From Bradysia coprophila (taxonomy: Eukaryota; Arthropoda; Insecta; Diptera; Sciaridae), in contig NW_023503374.1 of NCBI RefSeq assembly GCF_014529535.1, forward strand, positions 1,054,001 through 1,118,000: 64,000 nucleotides of DNA, written 5' to 3'. A program made the translations under genes and the position numbers. The first letter of the stretch is position 1, and every line of letters begins with the position of its first letter. Positions 47,076 through 58,883 of this stretch are shown piece by piece. The notes beneath the pieces are model-generated. The model saw only the letters and a list, made by a program, of their open reading frames with translations, was not told the DNA's origin and made no database searches.

Positions 47076-47599
47076 TTTATCGCAATAGATCAGTGTCTTC
47101 TCTCAAAAAGTGTCAAATGAGTTGTCAATTTCTCAAAGCTAACCTCAAAAGATGTTTCGTTCACAGCGCCGCCCCTTGAAATATATGAAAATTTGTGTGG
47201 CGTCTCACCATCCAATACTTTTTTTGATCGATTTGAGGTTAGCTTTGTGAAAAGGACAACTTATTTGACAGCTCAGACGACATTTCATCCGAATCAGAGT
47301 CATTTTCCTTTTAAGAATTTTTTGGAAAATAAAACTTTTCATTTTCATCTGAGTAATTTTCCTTTTACGAATTGTTTGACTTCTAGATGTTGTTTTGCTT
47401 GTTTTGGATCCAATGAAACGCTTGTTCGGATAAATTTGTTTATTCCATGCATTCGGTCACACTGACCATCTTCAGGGCTATAACAAATTAACCGAGATAA
47501 AGCGCTTGAATTTATATAAATTTTTTAAAAACAATTTTCTTCACTTACAATCTAATCACGCAGTTTTTTCGAAACAATTTATCTGTTTCTGCTTCGCAG
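47076..47599. other. Intergenic sequence
   Basis: No gene is supported; the open frames have no family features. Confidence 0.3.
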
Positions 47600-47800
47600 A
47601 TTGTTTGGACGATAATATCGATTTTGGAGGAACACATCGTCCAGAACGACAATATCGTTTAAAATTTAGTTTTTTTAAAACAATCTGGACCATATTATCG
47701 TCTGGACTGTTTCTAAAAAACGATAATATCGTTCTGGACGATATTATGGTCCAGATCGATATTATCGTTCCAGACAAAAACATCCTCCACAAGCACACGT
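47600..47800. repeat. Cluster of GATAATATCG-type palindromes
   Basis: CTGGACCATATTATCGTC faces GACGATATTATGGTCCAG, with further ACGATAATATCGTT palindromes in between and beside. The frames translated across it are palindrome artefacts. Confidence 0.6.
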
Positions 47801-48001
47801 TGGAAAAGGACATTTTTGGATCGTTCAATATCGCATTAAAATCTTAAGAAAACTATTTCAGCTCACTGCCGCTGGCTTCCTACAAGTCAGGTAAAATATT
47901 GATCCGGACCCATTTTTATAATGATAATCACAATATCAATTTCATATGTTTCAATTGCGTGTTTGTTGAGTTATAGTCAATATCTTACTATAAACCGAAT
48001 G

Positions 48002-48455
48002 GATTTTTTCCAGCTCCATGTCGCTACGTTTCTGCAAATTAGATCTACAGATTGCAGTAACAAAACATTTATCCAGACACGCTTTTAGAATAATAATCGA
48101 AAAATAAATAAAAAAATTGACTGATCCATGTGTATGCTATCACAATTTTTGACAGGACATTATTATTAGTGTTTGAAATTATCGTTTGTGTTTGAACCAT
48201 CTTTATTGGCTGACGACCCCAAATTGAGGACGCCAGCTTTTTTGGACAAAAACGATAATGTCCAACAATAACAATAATTCCCAACAATAATGCCCCGTCA
48301 AAAATGGCGACCATTGTGAATGCATACACATGGACAAGTAAATTTTCTATTTATTTTTGATTTTTATTCTAAAAGTGCGTCCGGATCTACATTTTATAAC
48401 TGCAATCCGTAGATCAAATTTGTAGGAAGCTAACGACATTGAGCTGGAAAAAATT
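48002..48455. mobile_element. Inverted-repeat element, about 450 bp, arms about 155 bp
   Basis: TTTTTTCCAGCTCCATGTCG at the left faces CGACATTGAGCTGGAAAAAA at the right. CCATGTGTATGC faces GCATACACATGG near the inner arm ends. It is immediately followed by the palindrome at 48460-48571. Confidence 0.7.
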
Positions 48456-48459
48456 GTTC

Positions 48460-48571
48460 GTATGCTTGCTAAGAGGACCGAAAGTAAAGCTGTCAATTCG
48501 CGGGGCGAAAGCTTTCGCTTTCGCCCCTTGAATTGACATTTCTTTACTTTCGGTCCTCTTAGCAAGCATAC
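48460..48571. repeat. Near-perfect 112-bp palindrome
   Basis: GTATGCTTGCTAAGAGGACC faces GGTCCTCTTAGCAAGCATAC and the core GGGGCGAAAGCTTTCGC is self-complementary. The flanking bases to 48800 repeat ACCGAAAGTAAA motifs related to it. Confidence 0.85.
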
Positions 48572-49082
48572 AAAACTTAATACGTAACTCTTTCGGCCTA
48601 CTCAATCGATACGTAAATAACTATTTTATGCCAAATACTGCGAAAGTTTGTATTTTCGGTCCTCAAATGGTGACCGAAAGTAAAAAAATTCAGGCCTTGG
48701 GCCGAAAGTAAATATCACTGCCATCATTTTACTTTCGCCCCGTGGGCTTGCGTATTTGCGGACCGAAAGTAAATGTCGCTGTCATCATTTTACTTTCGGT
48801 CCTCATATGTCACAAAAGCACATGTTCACTCGATTGAAAGTACGCATTGAATGTAGTGTTCGTAGTGTTGTGTTGACGATACACGGTGTGGTTGAATTTG
48901 ATATTTTTGGATATTCTTAGTCTGCTTGTGACCCTGAACAACGTTCCACAAAAATTTTTGATTTTCATCCGTGCAGTCAGGAGCACCCGGACCAAGGCCC
49001 GCTAGAGTGCTCTGTGGGTGCGATAGAGCTGATTGGGGTTGCAATCGATAGGGTATGGAATTCTAATGGTCATAATACAAAC

Positions 49083-50250
49083 GAGCCATCAGAACAGTCG
49101 GAGCGTTTGCTGCGACTGAGCCCCGTACAAACCCGTATATCTATTGCGTACCTGACCCTAGTGCGTCTGTCACCCTACTTTGACCGTAAGCCTATGCGCC
49201 GGTTAAAGTAGTTAAAGTAAAATTATTATGTAATGTGTACATCTTAGAAATTGCGCATAGCGCAATTACGAAGCCCAGTACGACGTTCCTTTCAAATAAA
49301 ACAAAAATTTCAAATAGCCCTAAAATTTTAATTTATTGAGTATAAATACACATAGGGCCTAGTATCGGCCTCAGTCCGAGGATCCAAATTTAATTTTTTT
49401 TTCAACTACATTCTATTCGGCCTTTGATTACCTTCCAAATGAAACAAAAAATACGAAAAACGGATGAAATTTGCTCGAGTTATATGTAAAATACTCATAG
49501 GGCCCTAGTAGCGGCCTTAGTCCGAGGACCCAAATTTAATTTTTTTTCAACAACATTCTATTCGGCCTTTGATTACCTTCCAAATGAAACAAAAATTACG
49601 AAAAACGGATGAAATTTGCTCGAGTTATATGTAAAATACACATAGGGCCCTAGTAGCGGCCTTAGTCCAAGGACCCAAATTTAATTTTTTTTTCAACAAC
49701 ATTCTATTCGGCGTTCGATTACCTTCCAAATGAAACAAAAATTACGAAAAACGGATGAAATTTACTTGAGTTCTATGTAAAATGTAAAATACACATAGGG
49801 CCCTAGTAGCTTTTCAATTCTAAGGCCCTAACTCACGGTCCACTCACCCGATTTTAAAAAACTTTTTTTTCCTGGATTGGTATTGACAATACCTCATTTG
49901 CCGTGTCATTTACATTTCCATCGTTTATTTTGCCATAAATATCACCAAAAGACCTTAAATCACTTAGGTGGCCCTAACTCACGAAGGGCCGACCCGAATA
50001 TGCCCATCTTCGAACTTAGCCTCACTATTTTGACTATCTTTCAGGGAATTTTTTTTTTTTGAAATCGGATTTGATTTACTCAAGATATCGACGTGACAGA
50101 CAGACGGACAGACGGCCCAAATTTTTATTGCGGATTCTTCATCTATGAACATAGGCAAACACTTTGCCCTTACCGTCTGCTTCGAATTCCATCAATTACA
50201 CACGGCATCGTAATCCTATAAGCCCCTTCGTACTTCGTACGGGGCTAAAA
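49083..50250 (-). repeat. Family R element, minus orientation
   Basis: It begins with the complement of the GTACGGGGCTCAGTCGCAGC end and finishes with CCTTCGTACTTCGTACGGGG, the hairpin end, so it is a complete copy. It contains three 120-bp units, the AGGCTAAGTTCGAAGATGGG segment and a shortened CTGTCCGT run near 50095-50115. Confidence 0.8.
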
Positions 50251-50900
50251 ATTTGTCGCATGGATGCAAGGTGGACAGGTGGCGACTCATTGAAGTTGAA
50301 AAATGACGATCTTTGAAAGGTTCTACAGGCGTGGACACTTGAGTCACAGAGGTGGTAATTAGTTGTACAAGTTGACTTCAGAAAACGGTAATAGAGGCCA
50401 AATATCAGTAATATTTTGCTTTTTTATGTAGTTTAATAATTCTATTTATAAATCGCAATTAAACAAATCATCCCAACCGTTTTCTGAAGTCATGCTTAAA
50501 ATTTCGTCGTAGGTGGACTTACCACACTTAGGCACTCAATAGAACGGCACTGTTGACCAGAGATATAGCAAGTGGGGTGTTGTTGGAAAGCTGAGACTAA
50601 CAGCAAAACAAATCTAAGCAGTTTGGCTGCGAAAAACTATCATGAGTGTGACTTAGGTGTTGCTGAGTTTCACCACTATGGCCAAAAAAGTGAGAAAAAT
50701 TTTGAACCACTATAAAGTTGCTATGTAGAAAATTTGGAAAAGTATTTTTTTGGATATTGGTAGAGCTAATGTCTATCTACTTGTACAACTAATTACCACC
50801 TCTGTGACTCAAGTGTCCACGCTTGTAGAACCTTTCAAAGATCGTCATTTTTAACTTCAATGAGTCGCCACCTGTCCACCTTGCATCCATGCGACAAATT
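50250..50900. mobile_element. Inverted-repeat element with about 122-bp arms
   Basis: The left arm 50250-50372 (AATTTGTCGCATGGATGC...) faces the right arm 50779-50900 (...GCATCCATGCGACAAATT). The unique centre of about 400 bp encodes nothing recognisable. Confidence 0.85.
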
Positions 50901-51088
50901 TTTTGTATTATGACCATTAGAATTCCATACCCTATCGATTGCAACCCCAATCAGCTCTATCTCACCCACAGAGCACTCTAGCGGGCCATGGTCCGGGTGC
51001 TCCTGACTGCACGGATGAAAATCAAAAATTTTTGTGGAACGTTGTTCAGGGTCACAAGCAGACTAAGAATATCCAAAAATATCAAATT

Positions 51089-51542
51089 TGCGGCGACATG
51101 TTTAATAGATTACGCCAAAATCACTTTTTTCCTCAATTTTTTTGCATAAAATTATTGAACTTTGAAAATAAAGATACTCGTGTTTCATTTTTTGATGAAA
51201 AAACTTAAAACCGAAAAGATTTCACATTTTATAAATTCCAGGAAAATGTGATTTGCGCCATTTTCCACCCAAATTCCACATAGACTATGAAGTTTGGTGC
51301 AAAGCACTATACCTATAGAAATCGTATAAACTGTCACAGTGTCACACGTATAATCACATGTATAATACGTTGAAGTATTAGATTTTTGTTGTTGACATTG
51401 AAGTATCTGAGATATTGATTCACTTGAATAAGGGTAAATATTATATTACAGCTTAGCTGGACTCAAATTAGAGCAATGATTTGTTACAGCTCCAGTAAAT
51501 GTAGACGTAGGATACGAAAAAGCCAGTAGCAGTAACTTTCCA
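51089..51542. other. Intergenic sequence
   Basis: No gene is clear. A possible upstream exon of the SWIM/YqaJ-type pseudogene could lie here, but I cannot identify it. Confidence 0.3.
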
Positions 51543-53614
51543 ATGGTGCCGATTCAAATGTTAGCGGAATTTTTTAACAGAACGACAATGTACATCAACA
51601 ATGAATCCAGTGGTATTAAAGCAAATAGGTCCCTAGGGAGCAAGTACGGCGATGAAGCTATAGGAAGAGTGCAGGTAAAGCACGCCAAGGAATCTTGTAA
51701 TGTAGTTGCCGCTGTAACTCCCGAACACAAAATCAATAATCTGTTGGAAATACACTTCATATATCATAATCTAGTGATTGTACAAGACTTTTATATTAAA
51801 ATTATAATCGTCTTAGCCAGTCAGTCGTTCTAATACAGTCACCGAATAAAGAACTAAATTTACTTTTTCTTAAAACAATGTTTTCACTCAAATTACAAAA
51901 CTGCAACTTACAACAGGTTATGGGCCCAGTTATACGAAACAGTGATTTAGTGAAACTCAAATTAGAACGATTCAAATTAAAGTTTTCGACGGCAAACAGA
52001 GAAACGAAACAAACTTTCCGTGGAAGAAATTTATGGGAAGTCGTTAAGGCACTAGCTGCGAATTAATAAAGGTTTCGACGACGAACGGAGAAACGAAATA
52101 AATTTCTTTTACACGTAAGAAATTTGTGGGCAGTCGTCATGGTATCAGCATTAATTAAAAGAATTCGTGGAGCGTCAAGAGTAGCGTTCTCACAGGCATC
52201 AATTTTAAACGAGATACAAAAGCAGTTGGAAGGCCGATTTTTGTTGTTGCGTAATAGCAATCACGAATTAAATGATTCCATGCAAGAGAAAAGAAAGAAA
52301 TTATCTGCATACGAATGAGGGATGTGACCTACCCCTAACTAAAGGTGTTATCGTAAGGTTCCTCAAAAGTGATTGCTTTCGCACTAATTTATTTTACCGG
52401 AAACGTATACACATTTAAACTAAAGCGTTTCCGCTAAAACGTAATTTTTAAGATTACCGCCGACATTTTATTTTTATTGGGCAACGCACAGTGCTTTGTA
52501 CTGGGTCATCTCTTTTGAACTTCACATCACACCAAACGACAATATTTTTGTTTGTTTACATGATTGGTCAATGTAAATTTTTCGTGATTTCGGTGGTTTT
52601 GACGAATATTTTAAGTCAACCGTTGATTGCACTGTTAAAAAAACACAAGAAGCACATTTCCGCACAAAATATGAATTAAATCACATCGAAATCACCGAAA
52701 TTATTACAATTTTCACAAGATCGTACAAGACTTTTATATTAAAATTATAATCGTCTTAGCCAGTCAGTCGTTCTAATACAGTCACCGAATAAAGAACTAA
52801 ATTTACTTTTTCTTAAAACAATGTTTTCACTCAAATTACAAAACTGCAACTTACAACATAATCAACCGTATAAAGTTGTTGCAAGTATTGATGTACGTAA
52901 CCAAAAAATTAAGAGCGCTGAGTGTAAGGGATGTATGGCTGCGCTAGGAGGCTGCAAACACGCCATAGCTTTGATTGGTTGGTTGCACAGACGAAGTGAG
53001 GAGAGCCTTCTCCAACCGAAGAACTTTGCTATTGGAAAAAATCTGTACTCGCAACTGTCGACACATCTAAACCCTATCATACTGATACAGAGGAATCATC
53101 TACTTACACCGATTCTGAAGAGAACGATAGCGATGGATTCATTTCGGAATTTGCGGCTGAGTCGGAAAGACTACACGTTAAAAATTGTCACTTCTTGCTT
53201 CATTACGATTTCAAAAAGTTTTCGTCGCCGTTACTTCATGTATCGTTGCACCACTTTATGATCGATTACATGGAGTATAACGTTATACATTCGCCAAATG
53301 ATTTCATATCGTTTTGTGAGCGTAAAATGAGTCAAAGTATAATTGACAAAATTTCCATTGAAACGATGGCTCAACATAAATCTGCTTTATGGCGTGAGCT
53401 GCGGTATGGAAGAATTATTGGATCGTTGGTTTATGAAGTAGCGCATTGTAAAACTGGAAATGGTTCAAGGATTAACAAAATTTTTGGAAAGAAAACGCTT
53501 GACACGAGACATATGAAGCGTGGCCGCGTGCTTGAATCGAAAGTGAAGCTTGCACTTGAAAAACGTTTAGGTCATAAGATAACCGATAGTGGCTTATGGT
53601 TGAAATCAGATTGA
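51543..53614 (+). pseudogene. Decayed SWIM-finger / YqaJ-like nuclease family gene
   Basis: The first piece (51543-51750) reads KYGDEAIGRVQVKHAKESC and VAAVTPEH. After an interruption (51780-52858), 52860-53030 reads PYKVVASIDVRNQKIKSAEC, ALGGCKHAIALIGWLHRRSEE (SWIM-type C-x-H), then shifts frame by a 2-bp gain near 52995. The third piece (to 53614) reads LCYWKKSVLATVD and SALWRELRYGRIIGSLVYEV, the start of a YqaJ/lambda-exonuclease-like domain, and stops at 53614 well before the catalytic core would end. Such SWIM+YqaJ proteins are repeated in many invertebrate genomes. Frameshift, insertion and truncation show this copy is dead. Confidence 0.65.
51780..52858 (+). mobile_element. Insertion bounded by 136-bp direct repeats, possibly a miniature LTR element
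   Basis: 51780-51915 and 52723-52858 (GTACAAGACTTTTATATT... to ...CTTACAACA) are identical as far as I can read. They enclose 807 bp with two short frames (51878-52066 and 52124-52318) that share an NLW-VV motif context. The block splits the SWIM/YqaJ gene. LTR-like length fits a TRIM, but TG...CA ends and a target duplication are not clear, so a local duplication is an alternative. Confidence 0.55.
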
Positions 53615-53984
53615 TTATTCAGCAGGGGGAATGAATCCACGCAATTCATGTACTTAACACTTAAGAAATTTTTAAGTCAACGAAATATAACATTGGAACA
53701 TCTTTTGCCTTCAGCGTATGCTGCTCGACAGTCAGCATAATGACAATCAAAAAAATTGCGCGCAAAACTGGAATGAACACGCACGGTTCTGAAAAAGTGA
53801 ATGACTTCGCGATGATTTCATTTTTTTATGACAACCACTTTACTGACAGATTCACTGTTATCAAAAGAGTTGTGAAAAATGATTGTCTGAAAAATTTTGT
53901 TTATCAAATTATGAAGAATAAAATAGTGAAATAAGCAATTGATCGGTGAACTTGCATGCTAAATAGTAAGTTAAAACATTGGAT
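53615..53984. other. Intergenic; upstream of TTC7
   Basis: It may contain further remains of the YqaJ-type gene (frame 53740-53934), but nothing recognisable. The TTC7 promoter should lie here. Confidence 0.35.
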
Positions 53985-56797
53985 ATGACTGGACGCAATC
54001 GAAATACGAATGGAAAAATCGAAGCCATCATCGAAAGTTGTCGTAGTGAAGGTAAATGGAAGAGAGTTATCGAACTGGCCGAGGAATTGAAAGTTGGCTC
54101 ACCCTCCAACTATGGTAAGGACTTTGCTTAAGTGACTGCAAATTCACTGAAACTGTACCAACTCTTTCCGCAAAGAATGTTTGTCCAACTTTCTGGTCGG
54201 CGAAGGAAAATTGGAAAGTTATCTGGAAGAACATCCGCCCATTGAATCCAATTTTACGAAGGCAAAGTCTGGACTGCAAGAAGCTAAAAATTATTTGACA
54301 TTAGTAACTGGTGAAAGTGGACGCCGGGCTGGTATCGCATTGGACGCACATCTCTTACTGGCCAAGCTGTATTATTCATGCGGTCAATATGACGATAGTT
54401 TAGAGAATTTCGTGAAGGCTGAATTAAATTCCTTGTCAGAAAAAGAACTAACTCTGTAAGTCGTGGTGCTCGTTGCCTGTCGAATTCTAACTTTTGATAA
54501 ACAAAATAACTTCATTGTTCCAGGCGAAGTTTGAAAATTTTAGCCGAATCATATGCCATCAAAGGGTTGAGTCTCGAAAATCAAGGGCTAAAGGGAACGT
54601 CCAAATTCAAGCAAGCAGAAAGAGAAACTGAAATGGTGAGTTAATCGTTGACCTATCCACACAGCCATTTTCAAAATGTCATGGATGATCATTCCTTAGA
54701 TCACTTGCTTCGAACGAGCTGCCGATCTTGGACTTCTTTATCTTCAAGAGCAAGATCTTGCCGACATTGCTTCGGAAACACGGTGTATGGGCGCTATTTT
54801 GGAAACAGCGTTACAACGAGCTCCCATTGTGCTAATTAAGGTTGGGCGGCTGTTGGATGCCATAGAACGCTATCGATCGATGTTAAATGCAGTCGAAACA
54901 AAGACTACACAGTCTCTCCGGCTCACCTTAGCTCGTCAGCTGGCGGAAGTTCTGCTTAGAGGAGTGTCTGGTACAATCTATGCACCGCCCGAGAAATTGG
55001 TACCCACAAAAAATACTGCGACGCCCCGTAAGCTGTGGAAACCGAAAAAATATTCCGGCAGAAACTACTTCACGCCGAAGAATCTACCGGAAGAGACCAT
55101 ACTCTTGTTGCTAATTGCTGAAACGTTGGCAGTTCGTGACGCTGTTTTGTCACAAAGTACAGAGTTTCGAGTAGCTCGCAGCCATGCACTGGGTAATGCT
55201 GCAGCTGTATACGATCTATTAACTTTAGCAACGATGCGTTGGGGTCAAGTGGGACTGCTACACGAGTCATTTGAAAAGGCATTGAAATTTTCGTTCGGCG
55301 AACAGCACATATGGCGACAGTATTCATTCAGTTTAGCAGCACTGGGCCGACATGCTCACGCGTTACGAGCGTTAAAGGAAACATCAAAACTGGTGCCACA
55401 AGATTCACTTTTGTGTTTGATGTCATCACGACTGTGCTACGAAGAATTGGGCTTGATCAAAGATGGATTGTATTGGGCGCAGCAAGCTCAAAGCAAAGAT
55501 ATCAAAGGATTACGACCGTCGCGAGCATTACTGTACGTCGGTATTGGTTATCAACAAGTAGCTGCATCAACGAATTTAAAATCTCAGAAGGAGCACTACG
55601 GGAAGCTTGCATTCGAAGCATTAGAAAAGGCTGTACAATTGGACCCGAACGATCATCTCTCCGAATACTATCTGGCTTTGCAGCATGCTATGAACTACAA
55701 TATTATTGACGCCTTGTACCACATACGAATAGCGTTGTCTTTGCGTGCTGAGCATGCCAGCAGTTTGCATTTGTTTGCACTACTGTTAACAGCGAACCGT
55801 CGACCGAAAGAAGCTCTATTGGTTGTGGAAGACGCATGCGACGAATTTCCAGACAATTTACATCTGTTGCATGTAAAAGCTTACTTAGAATTACATTTAC
55901 ACGATGCTGAAACGTCGCTAGCTACAGTGCAAAAAATGTTCCTGATATGGCGCGAACTTTACGAGTCGCAAGTGACTGGATTAGACAATGATAATTCCGA
56001 CACCAAAAGCATCTTTCAAATGCATTCAGCGCATTCGGATAAGGATTCAAGTAAGTTCTCGTTTCATGGCGTTCAGTCCCAGTGGGTGTGACTTTTAACA
56101 TTCAGAGTCACTGGACTGGATTCCTCTCTCGATTTCAATTAATCGAAAAACTTCGAAACAGGTTCCGTTCATGCCGCATCACTGGCCGCCTCACGCGTTG
56201 AGCATGCATTGAGTGAAGCAGCCAGTTCACTAAGTTCATTTAGTCCACGACCCGGTCCACAAGGTGCTTGGATTATTCAACTAAAAGTATGGCTACTGCT
56301 GGCCGACATTTATCTGTCCATAGAACAACCCAACGAAGCAATGTTTTGCATACAGGAAGCGTCACAAATACATCCACTTTCACATCAAATCATGTACATG
56401 GTAAGTGTTGTTCGTTTAACTTCCGATTGATTGATGACATTGTCTGATTACTCAACCACTTGTCCAGCGAGGTCAGGTTCATGTCTTTTTGTCGCAATGG
56501 GCTGACGCGAAACAATGCTTTCTCAATGCTGTCTCAGCCAATCCATGTCATACCGAAGCACTGTGCGCGTTGGGAGAAGTTCATCATATACTGGGCGAGC
56601 CACGATTAGCGGAAAAAATGATTAAGGACGCGGCCCGGTTGGATCCGAATAGCCCGAATATTTGGTATAGTCTAGGAAAAGTCATGGAAACACTTGGTGA
56701 TCATCAAGCAGCCGCCGATTGTATGGCAACTGCTTTGCAATTGGAACCATCATGCCCGGTTCTGCCATTCTCGACGATTGCACTAACATTTGAATGA
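53985..56797 (+). CDS. TTC7: Tetratricopeptide repeat protein 7 (six exons)
   Basis: Exons 53985-54114, 54176-54455, 54524-54635, 54700-56050, 56162-56400 and 56468-56797 join with GT-AG introns of 61-111 bp into 813 aa, close to the 840-860 aa of vertebrate TTC7A/B. The N-terminus (TNGKIEAIIESCRSEGKWKR, VIELAEEL, CLSNFLVGEGKLE) is diagnostic for TTC7. TPR helices run through the middle and C-terminus, e.g. HALRALKETSKLVPQDS, YHIRIALSLRAEHASS, CFLNAVSANPCHTEALCALG and AARLDPNSPNIWYSLGKV. TTC7 scaffolds EFR3, FAM126 and PI4KIIIalpha at the plasma membrane, where PI4P is made. The start is the first ATG of the conserved N-terminus. No defect was seen. Confidence 0.95.
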
Positions 56798-57013
56798 ATG
56801 TCACGGAGCAAAGTTAAAATTATGTGACCGGTGGAATGGGGTGCAGTATCTGGTGATAGAATTTTTTTTTTCGAAATTCAATTTATTGTTGAACCGACAA
56901 CTTATATACAAGGGTTCTGGATGTTAATCTATCTGTAGATAAAATCATGTTAAATTTTAATCATTGTTCAAAGGAAAATGTAAAAATTCAAAACGTTACT
57001 CATGTATTTCGTG

Positions 57014-57019
57014 AATAAA
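57014..57019 (+). other. Candidate polyadenylation signal of TTC7
   Basis: AATAAA lies 217 bp after the TTC7 stop codon, on the same strand, and is the first such hexamer downstream. Confidence 0.5.
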
Positions 57020-57869
57020 GAGGTGGAATGCTATGCCTGGGTATCAAAACTATTACAAAAAATAGAGGTGAACTAAACAGATTGATTTGATGCATAGTTC
57101 CGTGCGAACGGTGCGTAAAAATTCAACGTGTCCACGGTATCCATGTTAGTAGTATATAGCGATAAGTCACCTCTACATCGCTTCTTAACGGGAAACTTTG
57201 ACTCTAACACCTAGACAAAACATAATTTACATGCTTCTGCACCCAAAAACCGTTCAGCAGTGAATAATAAATGGCAGCATGTCAATAATGTTGCCTTCGT
57301 CGCGTATTTCCAACATCGTTTAGGAAAAACTTTGTTCCTAACTTAAGTTAAAAGGATTTTTAGTTACTTAAATTGCTGAACTTCCCTACAAGCTCGGTCG
57401 AAAAATGAAAAGTCACCTTTTAAAGTTGAAAAGTCGCGTTTTCGCGTGTTTACTGACCTCAGCGTCGACTCAGTTCAAAAAAACAAACTTCACTCGAAAA
57501 CTCGACTTTTCAACTTTTCCGCCCATGTGACGTAATGGTTGTTCATCGACTCTCGGTCTGTTACATGCGCACGTTCGATACTTATGACTTGCGCGTACTT
57601 AGGGAAACTACTGTCGTGAACTATAAACGAATTTACTGATATGTCCACGTCCTTCAAGGTTTGAAACTGTCTTGAAGACCTGACAGTTGCCGACGAGGCG
57701 TTTACGGATACTTTAAAATTTCTCCTATTTTAGCCTTCCTCTTTTTCTTCAAAATTTTATTTTATGAAGAATGCATGTTGAAACTTTTTTCCTTATAAAG
57801 TTCGCTACCATCAGTGAGTCCACTGGAATCGCGGATTCATTAATAAGTATTGAAGTAAAAAACGGATAT
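57020..57869. other. Intergenic sequence with a hairpin repeat at 57428-57512
   Basis: No gene. The hairpin CGTTTTCGCGTGTTTAC...TCACTCGAAAACTCGACTTT is related to the one at 46980-47075. Confidence 0.4.
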
Positions 57870-57986
57870 TTTATTTCAAAAAAACTTGTATAATATTCAT
57901 GCTTCACTGTTTCATAAGTTTTCATAACAATTGTGTGGTTCCACACGTAATGAAACAAAAAAGAAATGTGTTACGCATAACACACT

Positions 57987-58541
57987 TCAAAATCCCTGAA
58001 AGGCATCTAGCCAAGCCACGTCTGGATCTCTGAATTCGATATTCTTCAAATCGAATTCCGATTCCATCCAACTGCAGTTGTCTTCGTCTCCATCTGACAA
58101 TATTTCCGGCACCATTCCATCTCCATCCACACAACGTGGATATTTAATATGCGGAATGGCTGGCAGTACTTTTTCTAGCGTAACGCGAAACGTGTACGGT
58201 CTCAGGAAATTGTACATGTAGACACATTCGCAATTTGACAACGAAAAATATTTGGCAATCAGAGCATCTTTCTCAGAAATTATTGGCTCGCACATCAGAT
58301 CATCCGGAATGCCTATGTGGTCCCGTTCCTTTGTTAACGGGTTTTTCATGTCAAATTTATGCAGCTCAACATCGGACCAGATCAGTGAATCTTGAATGGC
58401 AACGTGAAGATCGTAGAAACTGTAGCTCTCGGGTATTTCCAATATTCGCCATATTGGTGCATCGAGCCGGTCTTCGCATAGTTCTACCGTAAATTTATAG
58501 ATTTTGGCAGAGCTTGTCATTTTCTGTTGCAAATTTTCCAT
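57987..58541 (-). CDS. pRiA4b ORF3-like (MM3350-like) domain protein, intronless
   Basis: A single open frame of 184 aa. The domain covers about residues 14-160: IYKFTVELCEDRLDAPIWR, EIPESYSFYDLHVAIQDSL, HKFDMKNP, DHIGIPDDL and VTLEKVLPA, then YPRCVDGDGMVPE and an acidic tail. PIWR with the later YDLHVAIQD and YP-C motifs is the signature of the pRiA4b ORF3 family (Pfam07929), known mostly from bacterial plasmids and IS elements and found patchily in invertebrates. The biochemical role of the family is unknown. The bacterial CGG motif after YP-C is degenerate here. A minus-strand AATAAA at 57870-57875 could end the transcript. An alternative start is Met8. Confidence 0.85.
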   Translation of the reverse strand: MENLQQKMTSSAKIYKFTVELCEDRLDAPIWRILEIPESYSFYDLHVAIQDSLIWSDVELHKFDMKNPLTKERDHIGIPDDLMCEPIISEKDALIAKYFSLSNCECVYMYNFLRPYTFRVTLEKVLPAIPHIKYPRCVDGDGMVPEILSDGDEDNCSWMESEFDLKNIEFRDPDVAWLDAFQGF

Positions 58542-58883
58542 TTTACTGAACGTAATTTCAATGTGAAACCGAAGCTGGTTTGCTGTTGTCAGGATATGAA
58601 TAATGACTGAACTGTATATTTTGCAAACGTTTTATGATAGACAAGGGTTGACCAAATTCGATAGAGAATTTAACATTAACAAAAACGGTCACTGCCTAGT
58701 GCTGGCTTTAAAAAGACCGAATCAGCACAAATAATAGGCATCATCTGTAATCGGCAACGGCGACGAAAATAAATAACGAACCAACGCACTTCAAGCAAAG
58801 GTGCTATTAATGACAGCTCTGCCAAATAAAGTACTATTTTGTATGAAATAATCATAAAGCTTACTGACATATTTCTGGCCAAG
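58542..58883. repeat. Intergenic sequence with a partial MITE at 58783-58850
   Basis: CAACGCACTTCAAGCAAAGG and GCCAAATAAAGTACTATTTT resemble the Sec61-intron MITE (11175-11330), here with only one end. The rest shows nothing. Confidence 0.4.

Larger units (their letters stand above)
48895..51088. mobile_element. 2.2-kb element with 185-bp terminal inverted repeats, carrying two nested insertions
   Basis: The left arm 48895-49079 (AATTTGATATTTTTGG... to CATAATACA) is repeated inverted at 50904-51088. Between them sit a minus-strand family R copy (49083-50250) and a second inverted-repeat element (50250-50900). No protein is encoded. The frames reading QSALSHPQSTLAG in both arms are the same repeat on opposite strands. 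Confidence 0.85.

Noticed and set aside
47506-47847. Overlapping plus and minus frames around 47.6 kb
   Set aside because: The region is a cluster of GATAATATCG palindromes; frames on both strands are artefacts.
48826-51208. Two QSALSHPQST-type frames in opposite orientation
   Set aside because: Both are translations of the same 185-bp terminal inverted repeat; no other evidence of a gene.
57922-58492. Alternative frames overlapping the pRiA4b-like gene
   Set aside because: Only the 184-aa minus-strand frame contains family motifs; the others are shadows.
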